Shown piece by piece: positions 1-11,992 of a stretch of DNA of 64,000 nt (position 1 is the first letter of the stretch; every line of letters begins with the position of its first letter). This DNA comes from Stenopsyche tienmushanensis (taxonomy: Eukaryota; Arthropoda; Insecta; Trichoptera; Stenopsychidae): the NCBI GenBank assembly GCA_008973525.1, contig WACJ01000070.1:186001-250000 (forward strand). The letters run 5' to 3'. Under the pieces are notes generated by a model, which was given only the letters and a program-made list of their open reading frames with translations, ran no database searches and was not told the DNA's origin. The translations under genes were made by a program, and so were the position numbers.

Positions 1-213
1 ACAGGAGGCGAGAGTCGGGGGGGAGTCGTTGGTTAGCCTTGGCCGCGGGAGGTCGTCCTTCTTGCAGCCAGATCTATCTCGTGTGGAATACATAGTTATT
101 TAGAGAAGAATCTTTCTATTCGACGCCCGTCTATTCCCATCCATTTGTTCAGCAACATCACGGTCCGATAGAAGAACGGACCCGTGCGTTAGCTCGGCCG
201 CCCGGGGACTCTA
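1..213 (+). mobile_element. LTR retroelement, internal LTR fragment
   Basis: This GC-rich stretch matches the middle of the LTR at 32841-33525 and its inverted relative at 46418-46769. Shared words include 'ggttagccttgg', 'gcagccagatct' and 'ttcccatccattcgtccagc' with few changes. It starts at the window edge and stops near 'cccggggactct', where the sequence changes to AT-rich DNA. No coding part remains. It is a degraded partial LTR. Confidence 0.75.
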
Positions 214-1856
214 AAATATTTTTGAACATTAAATAATGCACATGGCCATTATTTTGTGTAAAATGTGTATTTATGAGTGTTAGGCGTAATTTAAAACCAA
301 TATAATAATGTTTTGGAAAAATATTTTCTATTCTGATGTAAAAATGTCGGTTATTTAAACACGTTAACAGCGGGTCGGAGTATTCCCGTGTTCATAAAGA
401 CTGAACCGGGACAAACAAGATAAAAAACAAATCAAAATAAAATATTAAGATATATTCAAAATTTATGCATATTTTAGTGAGAATTTAAAAAAATCAGCAG
501 TGCAAAAAAATCACCCGCCGTAATTGTGTTAAAAGTAATGGCGATTAATGTAAAGATATATTTTTGAATGATTTCCCCGTGCATAATATGTTAATATTTG
601 CTGTCCGAGTTTCATTTTGACATAAAAATTAATAGGTGTTTTTTAAGTTTTAATCTCAAAATTGGCAAAATACATCAATCAAAAGCTCTTGAAATATAAT
701 AAGCAACACGATGATCTCAGTATCAAGCATCCAAATATATAACCAAACACAAAATTCTATTGATATTCTTCGTTTCATCTCAATATGTGTTAAATTGTGT
801 CAAGTATTTGCCCTAGATATTTATTTAAATTTAACTTCTATAATTACACTAATGCTAATGTTTTCGCCTATATAGTGTTATATGTAATCATTGTTTAAGT
901 TATATTTATTGTAGTTCAGACTCTTTTTATTGCATGCAATGAAATGTTTGCCTCACTAATGACGTTTATTTAACGAGCTTTAGCGTTAAATTTGCAAATA
1001 AAATAGAAGCTTAATGTAAATTAAGAATGGCAAAAGTTTGGCGTTGTGTCGCTTCTTGGTGTTATGACGAATGTTAGACCAACTGCAAAGAGTCATCAAA
1101 GCCTCCACCTTCTTGGTACAGCTTTTAGCCCCCGTGGCGGCTGTATTTTTCTCAGACTTTTTTCCATTTACAACACAATTTATCATTTGAAAAATCAGCA
1201 TTTAAAGTGGACGAAAGCATCTTTGAGACGTAAGCCAAAGTGCCTGATAATGGAATGAGATAAGCCATTGAAATAAATCTTTCAGCCGTTTCATGTTTTC
1301 TTTGGCCACCCCATAGTCGGACCCCTCCATGACCTGTGTGTCCTTCGTCCCTATACGTATAAAACTCTTGGAAAATGTATAAGATCCCTTATGTGTCTTC
1401 TTTTCGGAGGAAAAGATTAAAAGCTGAGTCATATTGTGTAATATAAATACGAAATCCCTCGGTACCGTTAGATGGCTGCGGGCAATTATATTAAAAATTC
1501 TAAGCATTTTTCTTCATTGTTCTAACTCCTCTTTTGGGAGACAGGACTATAAGCCGCATATTAAAATAGACTCCATATATATTCAATATATACGTATTTT
1601 TTTAATATTTCAGACAGTCGTTGAAAATGTGTAAGCACTGATACAATATTAGCACTGTACTTTGAACTTTAATGTCTTTGTTGAAATACATTTCGGTATG
1701 GGCCCTCAAGTAATCAAAAGCATTTGTACATATTTTTATTACGTTTGGGCTAAATTGAATGTCTACAAAAGTTCGAGAGGTTTTCTCTTTGAAGTTAATG
1801 AAAATTTAATAGATATCGAATCAGTTTTTATCGTAAATTTGAGCACATCTGAAGTG
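214..1856. other. AT-rich intergenic DNA, no gene seen
   Basis: The stretch is strongly AT-rich. Its short open frames overlap each other on both strands and show no family motif, signal peptide or splice context. I see no RNA gene or mobile-element end here. Confidence 0.5.
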
Positions 1857-2501
1857 TAAGGGGGATCCTAAAGGTTAGTTCATTTGATTCCACGTGTTTG
1901 TCGGCCATTTTGTTCAGTCACGGTAAATTCTTCCGATGGAAAGATCGTCGCGCTTTCCCATCATCTCCTGTCCATGCGAGATCCACGCGGTCATCTGTTT
2001 TTATGACTTTGCAGAACAATACCACTGTGAATAACTTATGAAATTTATGTTAGTGATGTGATGAGTCGACAATATGTCATGGAGTGGATTAGTCTATTCA
2101 GAGTAGGCCGTACTGATACTCACGACGAGGCAAAGAGTGGGAGATCATCAGTGATTTCTGACGCATTTGTGCAAAAAGTTGACAGACAAATGCAAAATGA
2201 TCACCATGTGACACTTGGAGACCTACACGAAGGATTTTCTAATTTTCCTTGAAATTTCTATGACATTGGCATAAAAAAGTTGGTACTCGGACTAAATAAA
2301 TGTCTTAATCTCGTCGGCAATTATGTTGTAAAATATTTTAATATATTTGTGAATGCAAACGCTACAAGAAAATCTCTATAGAAATGGACGCTATAGAAGA
2401 GCTAACTGTACTTTTAACGTATCCTATGAATTTCAATTAAATACAAGCATTTTTTGATCCTACATAAATTTTGTAACTTTACTTTCTGGATGACCCTCGT
2501 A
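1857..2501 (+). mobile_element. Mariner-like element, deleted copy (family M3, copy 1)
   Basis: The left part (about 1876-2030) is homologous to 11992-11800 (minus) and 16650-16740, including 'ggccattttgttcagtcac'. A frame at 2058-2252 reads as the N-terminal helix-turn-helix of a mariner transposase: 'WISLFRVGRTDTHDEAKSGR' followed by 'VQKVDRQMQNDHHVTL'. It stops after about 64 codons. No catalytic domain is present. The right end 'ttctggatgaccctcgta' is a terminal repeat also seen, changed, at 16841. A piece of another repeat sits at 2355-2418. Family assignment is firm; the left boundary is approximate. Confidence 0.75.
2355..2418 (-). repeat. Short 'ctatag' repeat fragment inside M3 copy 1
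   Basis: On the minus strand this reads TACAGTTAGCTCTTCTATAG, then further CTATAG-containing words. It matches the plus-strand repeat around 9905-9985 and the terminus at 11395-11413. The TA followed by CAGT resembles the end of a Tc1/pogo-type element, but no transposase is visible, so the class is inferred. Confidence 0.45.
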
Positions 2502-2694
2502 TGTACACCCAAAAGACCAATGAAGATAAGATGAAGGATCTATCTAAAGCAGTAGTTCTTAAGCTAGGGTTTTCGTCAAATAGAAATCCTAGGTTAAAAT
2601 ATCAATCTTCAATTTAAAATTAGTACGTTCTTGGCGTTAATTTAGTGTAATAATGATATCAAAGTTTGAAGACTTAAAATGCTTAGGGTTGGAA

Positions 2695-2757
2695 TGGGCC
2701 CGCAAAAAATGTTGTTCAAGAGGGGAACCGCGGACTACATAAGTTTGAGAACCACCG
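2695..2757 (-). mobile_element. hAT-type terminal fragment
   Basis: Read on the minus strand from 2757 the sequence begins CGGTGGTTCTCAAACTT, close to the common hAT terminal repeat CAGTGGTTCTCAAACTT. It runs inward to a GCGGGCCC word. No partner end or coding sequence was found nearby, so this is a solitary element end. Confidence 0.45.
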
Positions 2758-2989
2758 CTCTAAAGGGAACACAATAATGACAAAGAAATCATGTTCCTGT
2801 AAAGGCAATTAAAATTGACCTTAACGAATAAAGCCCTTTTAGCATAGATAGGACAATGGGAGGTAATTAAATAGGACAAATTTGTATTCCAAATTTGATT
2901 TATTTAGTAAATAAGCGGGTAAGTATTTATTTTTTATTATAAACCAACTGATATCCAGCGCGTTGCTGCCACAGAAGTAATAATTCTAA

Positions 2990-3320
2990 AAATATCGTTT
3001 ATTGGTTTTAGTATAAATATGAACAAACATGAAAACATTGATTTTTATATATAAGATCTTTTGTAAGTTAATTGTATTATAACTATATTATTTTCCTAAG
3101 TGTAAACAAAAAATTGACAAAGTTTTATCGCAATCGAATTAACGGTATGGCAGCGCATTAAATACGGACAAACAAACATTGATTTTATATATTAAACTAT
3201 GCCTATGTTACTCGCGAAATTCTTAGCAATAAGTGGATGAAATTTTATCGCAATCTGATGAACGGTTTGGCAGCGCATTTCGAACGAACAAAACCCAATT
3301 AATTTTTATATATTAGATAT
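2990..3320 (-). repeat. Interspersed repeat made of 120-140 bp tandem monomers (copy 1)
   Basis: Three monomers each end, on the plus strand, in a 'gatttttatatat'-like word (about 3038, 3178 and 3299). They share 'gttttatcgcaatc' and 'ggcagcgcat'. The same arrangement occurs at 61608-61908. A single diverged relative in the opposite sense begins at 22751, so minus is taken as the forward strand. There is no coding capacity. The class is unknown; a Helitron-like or satellite-derived origin is possible. Confidence 0.7.
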
Positions 3321-5030
3321 TGGTTTTGGGATTTTTCGGTTTTAAAAATTTCCGACAATTTACATAACTTGTAGTTTTATCTAAAGCCATGTTCAATATT
3401 GTGTGTTTTATTATGACAATATATATTGAAAAAAAAATTCTGTTCATATATTTGCTCGTTATATCCGTTATATTTATAAGTTAATGGAAAAATATATGAA
3501 AATAAAAATATAAGAACCCAATCATAACTTTTCACCGCGAAAATTAATTTCGCTAATAATAGATTTTTTTCGCGGTTTGATAATGAACAGATTTAAGAAG
3601 ATAAAAATAATAAACTCCGGGGTAGTAATTGGCTGCTTCTTGTAACATCCTTAAACTACATTAAAATGGGAAAAAACATATGTATAGTTAATACTATCAA
3701 AATATTGGCAAAATATAATTGATTTTCGCTATATAAGATTAATGGCATTAAGAGCGCCTCCAAAGGTTATGGCGGGTAATTGACATTTTAAAGGTTAATG
3801 CTGAAATTCAAGTTCGTTTTTTTCGCATTTCTTAAGCTCTAGAATGTTTTCATCGTCCCTGACTATTTGTCGGATAAATATTTGCTAATTGCAAAATGAG
3901 ACTGTTTGACGGAAGACGTCTAAGGTGTAATTCTTTGAAGTGATCCTGTTGTGAGAGCTCTTGGCTGGTAATTAAATGCTAGACGGTCCGCGAAAAAGGG
4001 GCTATAGCGTGATGATAGCCATTCATTCAAAGAGGATAGTAGAGGGCCCAGGAAGGCCCAGGGAGGCCCTCGTGCATATCTGCTGAGCTATCGCCGTGGA
4101 AGGGGCGGGCTTTTCTTATACTTATCATATTATATAAAAGCTACGGAGTAACGGGCCGCCAAGCTTATCTGCCATCTCCCGGCGGGGGCGAGAATCCGAC
4201 CGGGCCCCGGGCCGAATTCATTTGTGAATAATATCTTTACAGAAATTTGCCCGGGTCCCTACAGAATGTAGATGTTTTCTTTTGAAGCGTCTATTCGCCA
4301 AATTATCTTGATCGAGGGAGTCACCCGGTCACCGGCAACTCAAAAGGGTTAACTCCACCCCATCAAAGGTGAGAGCCGTCCACTCAAAGATACAACTTTG
4401 CCAACTTCTTGAATATCCCTAAATATTCATCTCGTTTTTATCTGGCTCGGATCTACATCTGACGCTAATAATTCAGTTGAGGTTGAATAGTTAAAAATAC
4501 GCTTTGAAAGTCCGATCACCGTAAAAATGAAAAAGGTAGGTCATAGAGACTCGACTCTTAATCCCCTAAAAGCCTTATATTTCATGCCGTAAATTTTGTG
4601 CATTTTCAAACAACAACAAAAACAAATTATTTGTCATACAAAAAGAAAACAATGAGTTCATTTGGATATTCACACAACATAAATATACGTCATATGACTC
4701 ATAACGAATGTACCTTTATAAACGAGTAGGGGGTCTGCATGGATAACAGATATGCTGGAAATTCTACAACAACGGATTTGCGACCTAATTTGCACCCTTC
4801 TATAATCTGAGTATTTCAAAATTAATATTATTTATTATAAAAAAATGTAAATATACTCCCAATGTCAATAAACAATAATATAATACAAGTATTCGATGTA
4901 TTGATAAGTCCTTACCGATTTTGATAGACTTCTATTTGAGTTCAGTTTTCGTCCAGACACGGTAAAGACAGCATCTTCGCAAGTTAAAAGAACTATTTTA
5001 TAATAATATTAATAAGTAAAACTATTTGCT
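3321..5030. other. Intergenic DNA with a GC-rich block at about 3990-4400
   Basis: Flanks are AT-rich. About 3990-4400 is clearly richer in G+C, with 'gggcccaggaaggcccaggg' and several CpGs. It has no long frame and no second copy in the window. It could be single-copy regulatory DNA or an unrecognised element. No gene is supported. Confidence 0.4.
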
Positions 5031-5240
5031 ATTTTGTGCTTTTGGTGGGATATTCAAAGAATTATTCATTATGAATTTGTAAAACATGGCGAAACAATAA
5101 CTGCAGATTTGTATTGTCAGCAACTGGAAAGGGTGAATAAAAAATTGAGATTCAAACGTCGAAAGCCTATGGGAAACAGTAGATAGTAGAAAGGGAATTA
5201 TGTTTCGGCAAAGTCGGCAAAGACTTTTCGATACCCCTAA
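5031..5240 (+). mobile_element. Mariner transposase fragment with right terminal repeat
   Basis: A 51-codon frame reads 'WWDIQRIIHYEFVKHGETIT' then 'ADLYCQQLERVN'. This is the conserved core of mariner transposases, which usually read WWD..G.IH.E.L..G.T..A..Y..QL.R. It ends at a stop near 5187. The fragment ends in 'cgatacccctaa' at 5240, followed by TA; read outward-in this is TTAGGGGTATCG. The MITE at 5580-6056 has a related terminus. N-terminal and C-terminal domains are missing. Confidence 0.7.
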
Positions 5241-5579
5241 TATAATAATGAGTGGTATTCGTGACCAGGAAATCAAACGCATTTTGATAGAAGTTGCTAT
5301 GTTAAAATTTAAAAAACATTAGAAATTGCTTCAACAATCAGTTGTCAGTTTCAATATCTATCTTTTGTACGTCCGTGGGAACGCTCTGAAAAATAAGACT
5401 GTATTCAAATAATGCAGTGCTTCATCAGCAAGCTAAATTAATGAGAATATATCTACAGATCCTAATGGACATTCCATTTTAATCCTATAAATTGGATGAT
5501 TTATTACATTATTCAAATCAAAATCAATAATAAATCAACGCATCATTTGATGTTGTTAGATCTCTCGCTTTATATAATA

Positions 5580-6056
5580 TTAGGGGGACCCGAAAGTATT
5601 CAAACATTTAGTAAAAAAAAGTTCAAATTGATTTTAATTAATCCGAACTTAGGCGTTGGAATTAGTTTTTTGTTGTTATTGAGGAACCCATTGACTTTTT
5701 TTTGCTATTCAAAAAAGCACATGTTTTATCTTCTTATTTGTTATGTTCGACCAAGACATATGGTATCCATCCTACCCCATAACACCCACCCTATTCCTTT
5801 TTTTGGTGAATTTTGAATGTATTTGCATAGTGATCCATGATCTGTATTTGCACTGAGCGGGACGGAGCGGGAAAAATTCAGAAATATGCATATATTTATG
5901 CATGCTTTTCGAGTCTGTAGTCTGTGAGACTAATGATTAGTGATCTAGAGTTAATAATATCTAATAGTTCTACTAAAAAAAATTTTGTCTGAATACAAAC
6001 TGGTCTCAAATGTAACATAAGATCTCAAAATATTCCAATACTTTCGAATCCCCTAA
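5580..6056. mobile_element. TIR-bounded MITE, mariner type (MITE A, copy 1)
   Basis: The left end reads TTAGGGGGACCCGAAAGTAT. The right end, reverse-complemented, reads TTAGGGGATTCGAAAGTATT. TA dinucleotides flank both ends (5578-5579 and 6057-6058), as expected for Tc1/mariner insertion. The 477-bp element has no transposase. A rearranged piece lies at 54180-54350 on the other strand. The nearby mariner terminus at 5240 has a similar repeat. Confidence 0.75.
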
Positions 6057-8019
6057 TATATTATTAATTTTTTTTTCTATTTTTAACTCATTATAACTCG
6101 CTGATATTTCGTAAAAGATACTAAAATTACGTAGGTTAAATTTTCACAAAAGCACTGCATATGTATTGACAGTCCATAATGAGTTAATAAAAATGCGTGG
6201 CATTAAAATCAACCTATTCAAATTCAAATATTTAAAAAAAAATTGAAACAGCGAGTAGTCATAGGACTACTATAGGTCATATATGAATTTACGTATTTCT
6301 GTGTTTTAAACTGCGTCAAATTTTATTTGGTTAACTCATTTATGTAATATTTTCATCAAATGTATAGGGTTTGTGTCGTATTATAAAATAAATAAAATAT
6401 GTAACATGTTCTTGCCGACGAATTTAGTTTTTGTCTGTACACTTTTGGGTCCATAGGTTCTGTATAAAACGCTTCTTAAACATGAGGTTATAAATTTAAG
6501 ACCTGAGTTGTTGTTTTAGTCAGATTACATTTTAAATTTTTTTTGGGTTTAAGCGTGTGTAATACCTGGAAGATGTTCAGAAGTAGTTAAGATATATTAT
6601 GGGATCTCTTCGCTCATGAGCTGGCACGCCGTCTCAAACTCCCGATGGAAGTTCTGCAGCGAAAATATTCTTTATGCAGCAGCAACAGCTCGAATCCTAA
6701 ACAAAATTTGTAAGGAGCCCCATCCTCCGGCTTTGCGTAATAAAATAATTTTAAAAGTTACCTTTTCTGTGCAAGCGGGTCTGTGTCGGGGTGGCCACCC
6801 CTCGACAGGGCGCTTGGGCCCGACAGGGAGAGCCCTATGCGAGATTCCCTTACACAAAAGTTTAATGTGTAAAAGTTTTCAAGTCTGATAGTTTATGGAC
6901 CGTCTATTCCAATAATGTTTGAGAATGTGAATACTCGGTCGTAAGTTTGCAGACTAAGTTGATAAGTAAAGGGCCTCCGCCTATTCAATATAAGAAACGC
7001 GACGCGCGGAATCCAGGCAGAGCTGTGTCATATTTCATAATATACTTGGAAATTCTATACATTTGCATCATCACTATGCGAAGAGAGTGTGTACTCATGA
7101 AGGAGAGAATTGTTTGAATTAATAAATTTATTGCTTTAAAATATCCGCACGTCACACGCACGTCCCGAAGCGAAATACGCAAACTGAGTGCCAATTGAAA
7201 AGAGCCTGTGTTTTTTTCATGTCGGATTGGCCATAAGCAATCAGTGCCCCGTCAACCCTTCCAGGAATAAAGAAATATCTAGTCACAAGTCACAAGTGAC
7301 GGGATGGAGCGTGTGTGAGACGTGATGCTGCATGCTTGAAGCTGCCGGAGAGAGGAGATCCAATCGTTTGTGTCGGTCCATACGACTCCCAAGGGGCCGA
7401 GGGGACTGGAATGTGGGGGACTGTGTGAAAGGAATCGGAAGGTGTAGAGGTCAAAGGGTGGTCATTCCTACCCCACTCCAGGTCGACTTGTAAAATCACC
7501 CCGTAATCGAATGCTTTATCGGATAACCCGTTTAGGGAAAAATATTCTTCATCTCATAACAAGCCTCCTTGTTTACGCTCATATAAAAGGGTGCATATGA
7601 TTTGATATATCATAAAGCATCTGGAAGAAAAATGGGAAGCTGAAATAACCAACTGAACTAATAAAAACGTGCCCACTTCAGCCGGTGTTGCAGAGAGACA
7701 TTGACGAAACACCATTAAAATATATTCATATTAATATGTAAACGTGATGATTTAAACATTTCAGCCAACATGCTTAGTATATTTTTTCCCCGTTCAATCC
7801 CCTGTTATGTCAAATTTTGGGATTGTAAAGGCATTATTTTTTAGATTTTTAAAATCTTTAACTTGTTGTATTAGACTCTAAATTGTCTGAAAGAAAGGTT
7901 CAATCCGTTAGATTAGAGGTAACATGTGCTTCGTGATCATCACCAGTATCAAAAAAGTAATTAAATGATATATTATATAATCCAATATTTTGATTGTCTT
8001 TCATTTCCATCTTTTCAGA
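6057..8019. other. Intergenic DNA, no gene recognised; GC-rich block at 7270-7500
   Basis: About 6600-6880 and 7270-7500 are richer in G+C than the surroundings. They carry short frames open on both strands with no recognisable domain. The rest is AT-rich. None of the frames has convincing splice sites or family motifs, so no gene is called. Confidence 0.4.
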
Positions 8020-8250
8020 CCTCCTTTTTAACATCGTCCTGGAAAGATGGATCGCCATCGAGAATAGAGAGAACCCCCGTCTTCGGGAAGGAGTGCGTCC
8101 GACGTTAGTTGTCGCCGGGATCATCATCGAGGGTAATGGCACAAAGCGTGTTGGCGCTTCTAATGACCTCCCGATGCAGTCACCGCGGCCGAATAAGGTG
8201 ACAGTCGTGGACTGTCGCAGCGGCAAAAACAACGAAACAGGCGCTCGAGA
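8020..8250 (+). repeat. GC-rich dispersed repeat (family R8, longest copy)
   Basis: The 3' half ('ttggcgcttctaatgacc', 'ccgaataaggtgacag', 'gactgtcgcagcg') recurs at 51008-51105 and, more diverged, at 25975-26065. Both strands are open across most of this copy. The plus frame reads 'DLLFNIVLERW', which superficially recalls reverse transcriptases, but the other copies do not keep that frame. A retroelement origin is possible; the class is unknown. Confidence 0.55.
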
Positions 8251-9904
8251 AAGCATGTCTAATTTTTATCGATTGATTATGAGTCATATTTTAAATCTGA
8301 AATGCAAGCTCTTGTATGTAAGAATATCCAATATTAAATTGGGAAACTCGATAATATTCTCAGTATTCTCTCGACATGATGTCTTCATCTTATGATCTAT
8401 TCAGGTCGTCAATGTACAATAACGTGAAATTTAATGTTCTCATCAAATATTAATTGCATCTATCCATTGCATTATATCATACACGCTTGGAAAGCTACAT
8501 GGGTGTACTCGAGTCGGTATTTCAAAGGGAAAAAAATCTGCAAATGTGTATATAGGGTAGTGGAGCTTCGTTTAAAGATGATTTAGGTCCATGGAGAGGG
8601 AGAGAAGTAAGTAATGTGAATGCATGCTGGCTCCCGAGTAATATTCGATGGGTTTCCAAACACTGCAAACTAAACGTGGCCGAGGAGAACCAGCTCAGGT
8701 AAAAAGGAGAGGAATAAAGAAAAATACATACAGAGGAAAGTTAATACAATTCGTGTTTGCAGAGAACGTGACTCGAATGTGGAAGACCTGCCGAGTAAAT
8801 CATGTACCGCGGCCACACAGCAACACAAAACACGTATTCTCACTCTGAATGACGCGCGTTAAATTTAAAAAATACAACGTCACCCCTGCTTGTAAACCTA
8901 CCCCCAACCTTTTTAGTATACAACGCGCTGCCTCACGCACACCTTTTTATAAGGAATGCGTCACAATGGATGACTTGTGGCCAGATTTCGTCGAGAGGCT
9001 GTTCTGGCATCTACAAGAATACCATAGCTTCTAAGTGGACTCGTTAGCCCAAAATGTCGACTAAATCACAATCAAAAGCAAAATATTGCAGAGTATAGGT
9101 TCATAACGGAGATTCTACACCCCACAGCGGGTGTTGAAGATATCGAAGAGGACGCTTTTAGTCCAAGGTAAATTTGGGGGGCGTTAAGGATCATCTGCCG
9201 CCCCCCTGGGCAATATTCACAAGAACGCACTGAAAAGTTGTATTCATATTAAAAATCGCTGAACGCTTATTTCAATAAATTATTCTGTCTTTGTGAAATG
9301 TAGTCGTCTCGCATTTGGTTGTAAAAAAATTGTACTTACAGTAATTGTCTATTCAAAAAATGTCAACAATTTCTATGTATTATCTAAAAACAAATCTGAG
9401 TTTAGGTAGGCATATAATCAGTTATTATTTTTTCTGTAAATCGATTTTTTAATATTAAATTTGATTGTAAAGCTACTAGTTCCATCATTAACATGAATCT
9501 TTAGAATTTTTCTGAAAATCATAGAACTGACTGTGTGGCCCTTTGGATAATGATTTTTAACTGATCTTTCTCAGATAAGTGCAAGGAGATTTTTGTCATT
9601 TTCTGGAAGTCAAAATTTCTTCGACGAGGTGATAAGAAATAATAGAAGACCTTCCATGATAAAATTTGGACAGTTTCTGAGTAAGCTTCTGAGTGCTCTA
9701 TGCTTTAAGCCAGTCATTTCCAAAGTAGTCTATATTGATCCCCAGGAGTCGATTCCGATTTACAAAGGGTCCATGTTGATGGAAAAAAATTGGGGGTACA
9801 TGTAAATTGGGGTCCACAAGAGTGGATCTCATTTAGAACAATCTTCAACAAAATTTTGGCTTTGGCATTCAAAATCACTTAACATAGCACCTATGTTGAT
9901 ATAG
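8251..9904. other. Intergenic DNA, no gene recognised
   Basis: Two adjacent small frames at 8648-8848 and 8849-9034 are open on the plus strand but match nothing I know. A GC-rich word 'gccgcccccctggg' occurs near 9200. The rest is AT-rich without structure. Confidence 0.4.
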
Positions 9905-11413
9905 TACCTTCTATAGCATCCATTTCTATAGAGTTTTCTCCTATAGCGTTTGCTGCGATTATTTTGTATTATATATCCTCCTATAGCAGTGGTTCCTAAC
10001 CTGGGGGGAATTACCCCCCGAGGGGTAAAACGGCTTTTCTGAGGGGGTAATGACAATATTCATTTTTAGTATGTAGATATAATAATAAAATGACAGATGA
10101 GCGTCATATAGCTTGCACTCTCTTCCAAGAAGTCTCTCACTGTATTCTAACGCCTTTCTAGTTATCCTTCTCGCAAGGAGAGGGATGAAGAGACTAGAGA
10201 TGAAGACGATATATGTAGTTTCAATTTACTCGAGCACTAATTTGCACGTTTCGCATTTGTGACAGTATTTTAAGTGAAATGACTTCTGCTTCTGGAAAAA
10301 AGCGCTTGTATCAAGAAGCATTTCTACAATGGGGTTTCACGAATATTGTTGACAGAAATATGGAAAAGCCTCAGTCTGTTATGTAATAAAGTTCTTGGTA
10401 CAGCATGAAACCGAGCAAACCTAAAAAAAAAGTTTGTATAGACGGGAAGGGACGTCTTCCATGATGAGAATACGTTCTGGATTTCGAGTAGTCGTGTTAC
10501 AATTGACTTCTCAAGTTTTTTTTTATCACTGCATGATACGATTTGGCTATTAAGAAGCTTCCTTCAGATTTACTTAGCCGTTGAATGATGTAGTAAAAAT
10601 TGTGAATCAAATTCGTGGCAGCGCTACTAGTTTCAGATTATTCAAAGTTTTGTGCGATGAAGTTGAAGCCAAATTTAATGGTCTTTTGTACAGATAGAGG
10701 TACCTAGGTTGTCAAGAGAGAGAATTTCAAACAGGGTTTATGAGCTCTATGAAGAAATAGAACTATTTCTCGAAAACCAGAGAACACAAAAAATAAAATT
10801 GTACTCAAAAATAAAAGAAAAATCATTCATCAAAATGTTGACGTAGTTTGCTGATTTTTTCAGTTAAATTAACAGTCTGATGACAAGGAAATATGACAGA
10901 AGAATATCTTGACAGCACAGGATAAAGTTGCTAAAGTAAAACTAAACCTAACATTAAAAAAAACTTGCAAATGCAAAACAATTTTAACTTTAACATTAAC
11001 CATCATTAAATTAATCAAGAAAGTATATTAAAATTGTAATTTCCAATAGTTTTGTGCAATTTCATGATAAATAAAGACTATTTGTATGTATTATATATGT
11101 TGTTTTCTTCAACGAAATTTTAAAGGGGGGTAAAATCAGTTTCCCTGATAGGTTATAGGGGTAACGAGACTAAAAAGGTTAGGTAACACTGTCCTATAGC
11201 ATATTCTTTGAGGCTAATCATTTTACGTGAATCATCAACATAAAATTACAGGAATATTTTAACAAATTTTGGAATACATAAAATGCGAAGGAAAAATTAA
11301 TAAAACTAAAAAATTAATAAACTAAATAAAAATTAATAAATTGAAAAAACCTAACCCCCAATTTTGTAAGGGTACTTTCTATAGCATTTTTTTCTATAGA
11401 AGAGTTGACTGTA
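9905..11413 (-). repeat. 'ctatag' repeat element interrupted by a hAT insertion
   Basis: The parts at 9905-9986 and 11192-11413 carry repeated 'ctatag' words and belong to the same repeat as 2355-2418. The right end at 11395-11413 reads, reverse-complemented, TACAGTCAACTCTTCTATAG, consistent with a TA-flanked Tc1/pogo-type terminus. The hAT element at 9987-11191 sits inside. No transposase of this element is recognisable. Confidence 0.5.
9987..11191 (+). mobile_element. hAT transposon with decayed ZBED-like transposase
   Basis: The ends are CAGTGGTTCCTAACCTGGGG and, reverse-complemented, CAGTGTTACCTAACCTTTTT. A perfect 8-bp target duplication, tcctatag, flanks them at 9979-9986 and 11192-11199; 8 bp is the hAT rule. 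Inside, from about 10280, the frame 'SGKKRLYQEAFLQWGFTNI' resembles the N-terminal BED-finger region of ZBED/FAM200-type hAT transposases. About 10590-10790 has shattered pieces such as 'FRLFKVLCDEVEAKFNGLLY' from the catalytic body. Many stops and frameshifts make it inactive. At 1205 bp it is also shortened. Confidence 0.85.
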
Positions 11414-11992
11414 TATTGAAATATTTTTATTGAAATCGCCGTCGAGATCGAGATATTTCTATAGTCCGGGCACTAGTTTTTGTATGCTAATGTTATAGAC
11501 CTCCATCGCCCTTTTTGGATTCCGAAGTTTAATGACATAACCACTTCTCATTCCCCGTCGATAGATCTAAAAAGACTTCTTCCTCTTATGCAAAATGATC
11601 CAAAAATTCACGAACGTGGGTCAGGCGATTTTGACGGTGCTCTGGTGTGAACATTCTGGGCACACATCTCGTATACAACTTCTTGTAACCAAATTTTTTC
11701 GATACAATATCACTAAAAAGACTTCGAGAAATGTCAGGAAATTCTTCGTAAAGGTCGTTGAGCGTCCCACGGCAGTCATTTTGCACTTGCATCACATCAC
11801 ATATTTGCAACGGTATGTTTATGACTGCAAAGTCATAAAAATGAATGACCGTGCAGATGTTGTACAAAAGGAAGTTGACGAGAGTGCACGACGACCTCTT
11901 TATCTGAAGAATTTACTGTGACTGAACAAAATGGCCGACAAACACGCGAAACCGAATAAACTGACCTTACTTTATAGTTGACTCTCGTACTT
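11414..11992 (-). mobile_element. Mariner-like element, deleted copy (family M3, copy 2)
   Basis: The outer end at 11992 reads on the minus strand TACGAGAGTCAACTATAAAG, then the shared 'tgtcggccattttgttcag' block of copies 1 and 3. A minus frame (11867-11586) gives 'FPDISRSLFSDIVSKKFGYK' and 'PEHRQNRLTHVREFLDHFA', the second half of a mariner DNA-binding region. Past a stop comes 'STGNEKW', where mariners normally have GDE(K/T)W, so the first catalytic Asp reads as Asn. The rest of the catalytic domain is deleted. Confidence 0.75.

Noticed and set aside
7994..8395. Reverse-transcriptase-like words 'LLFNIVLERW'
   Set aside because: The following residues do not fit an RT and the other copies of this repeat do not keep the frame.
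8648..9034. Two consecutive plus frames of 66 and 61 codons
   Set aside because: They abut a stop, match nothing known and lack any gene structure.
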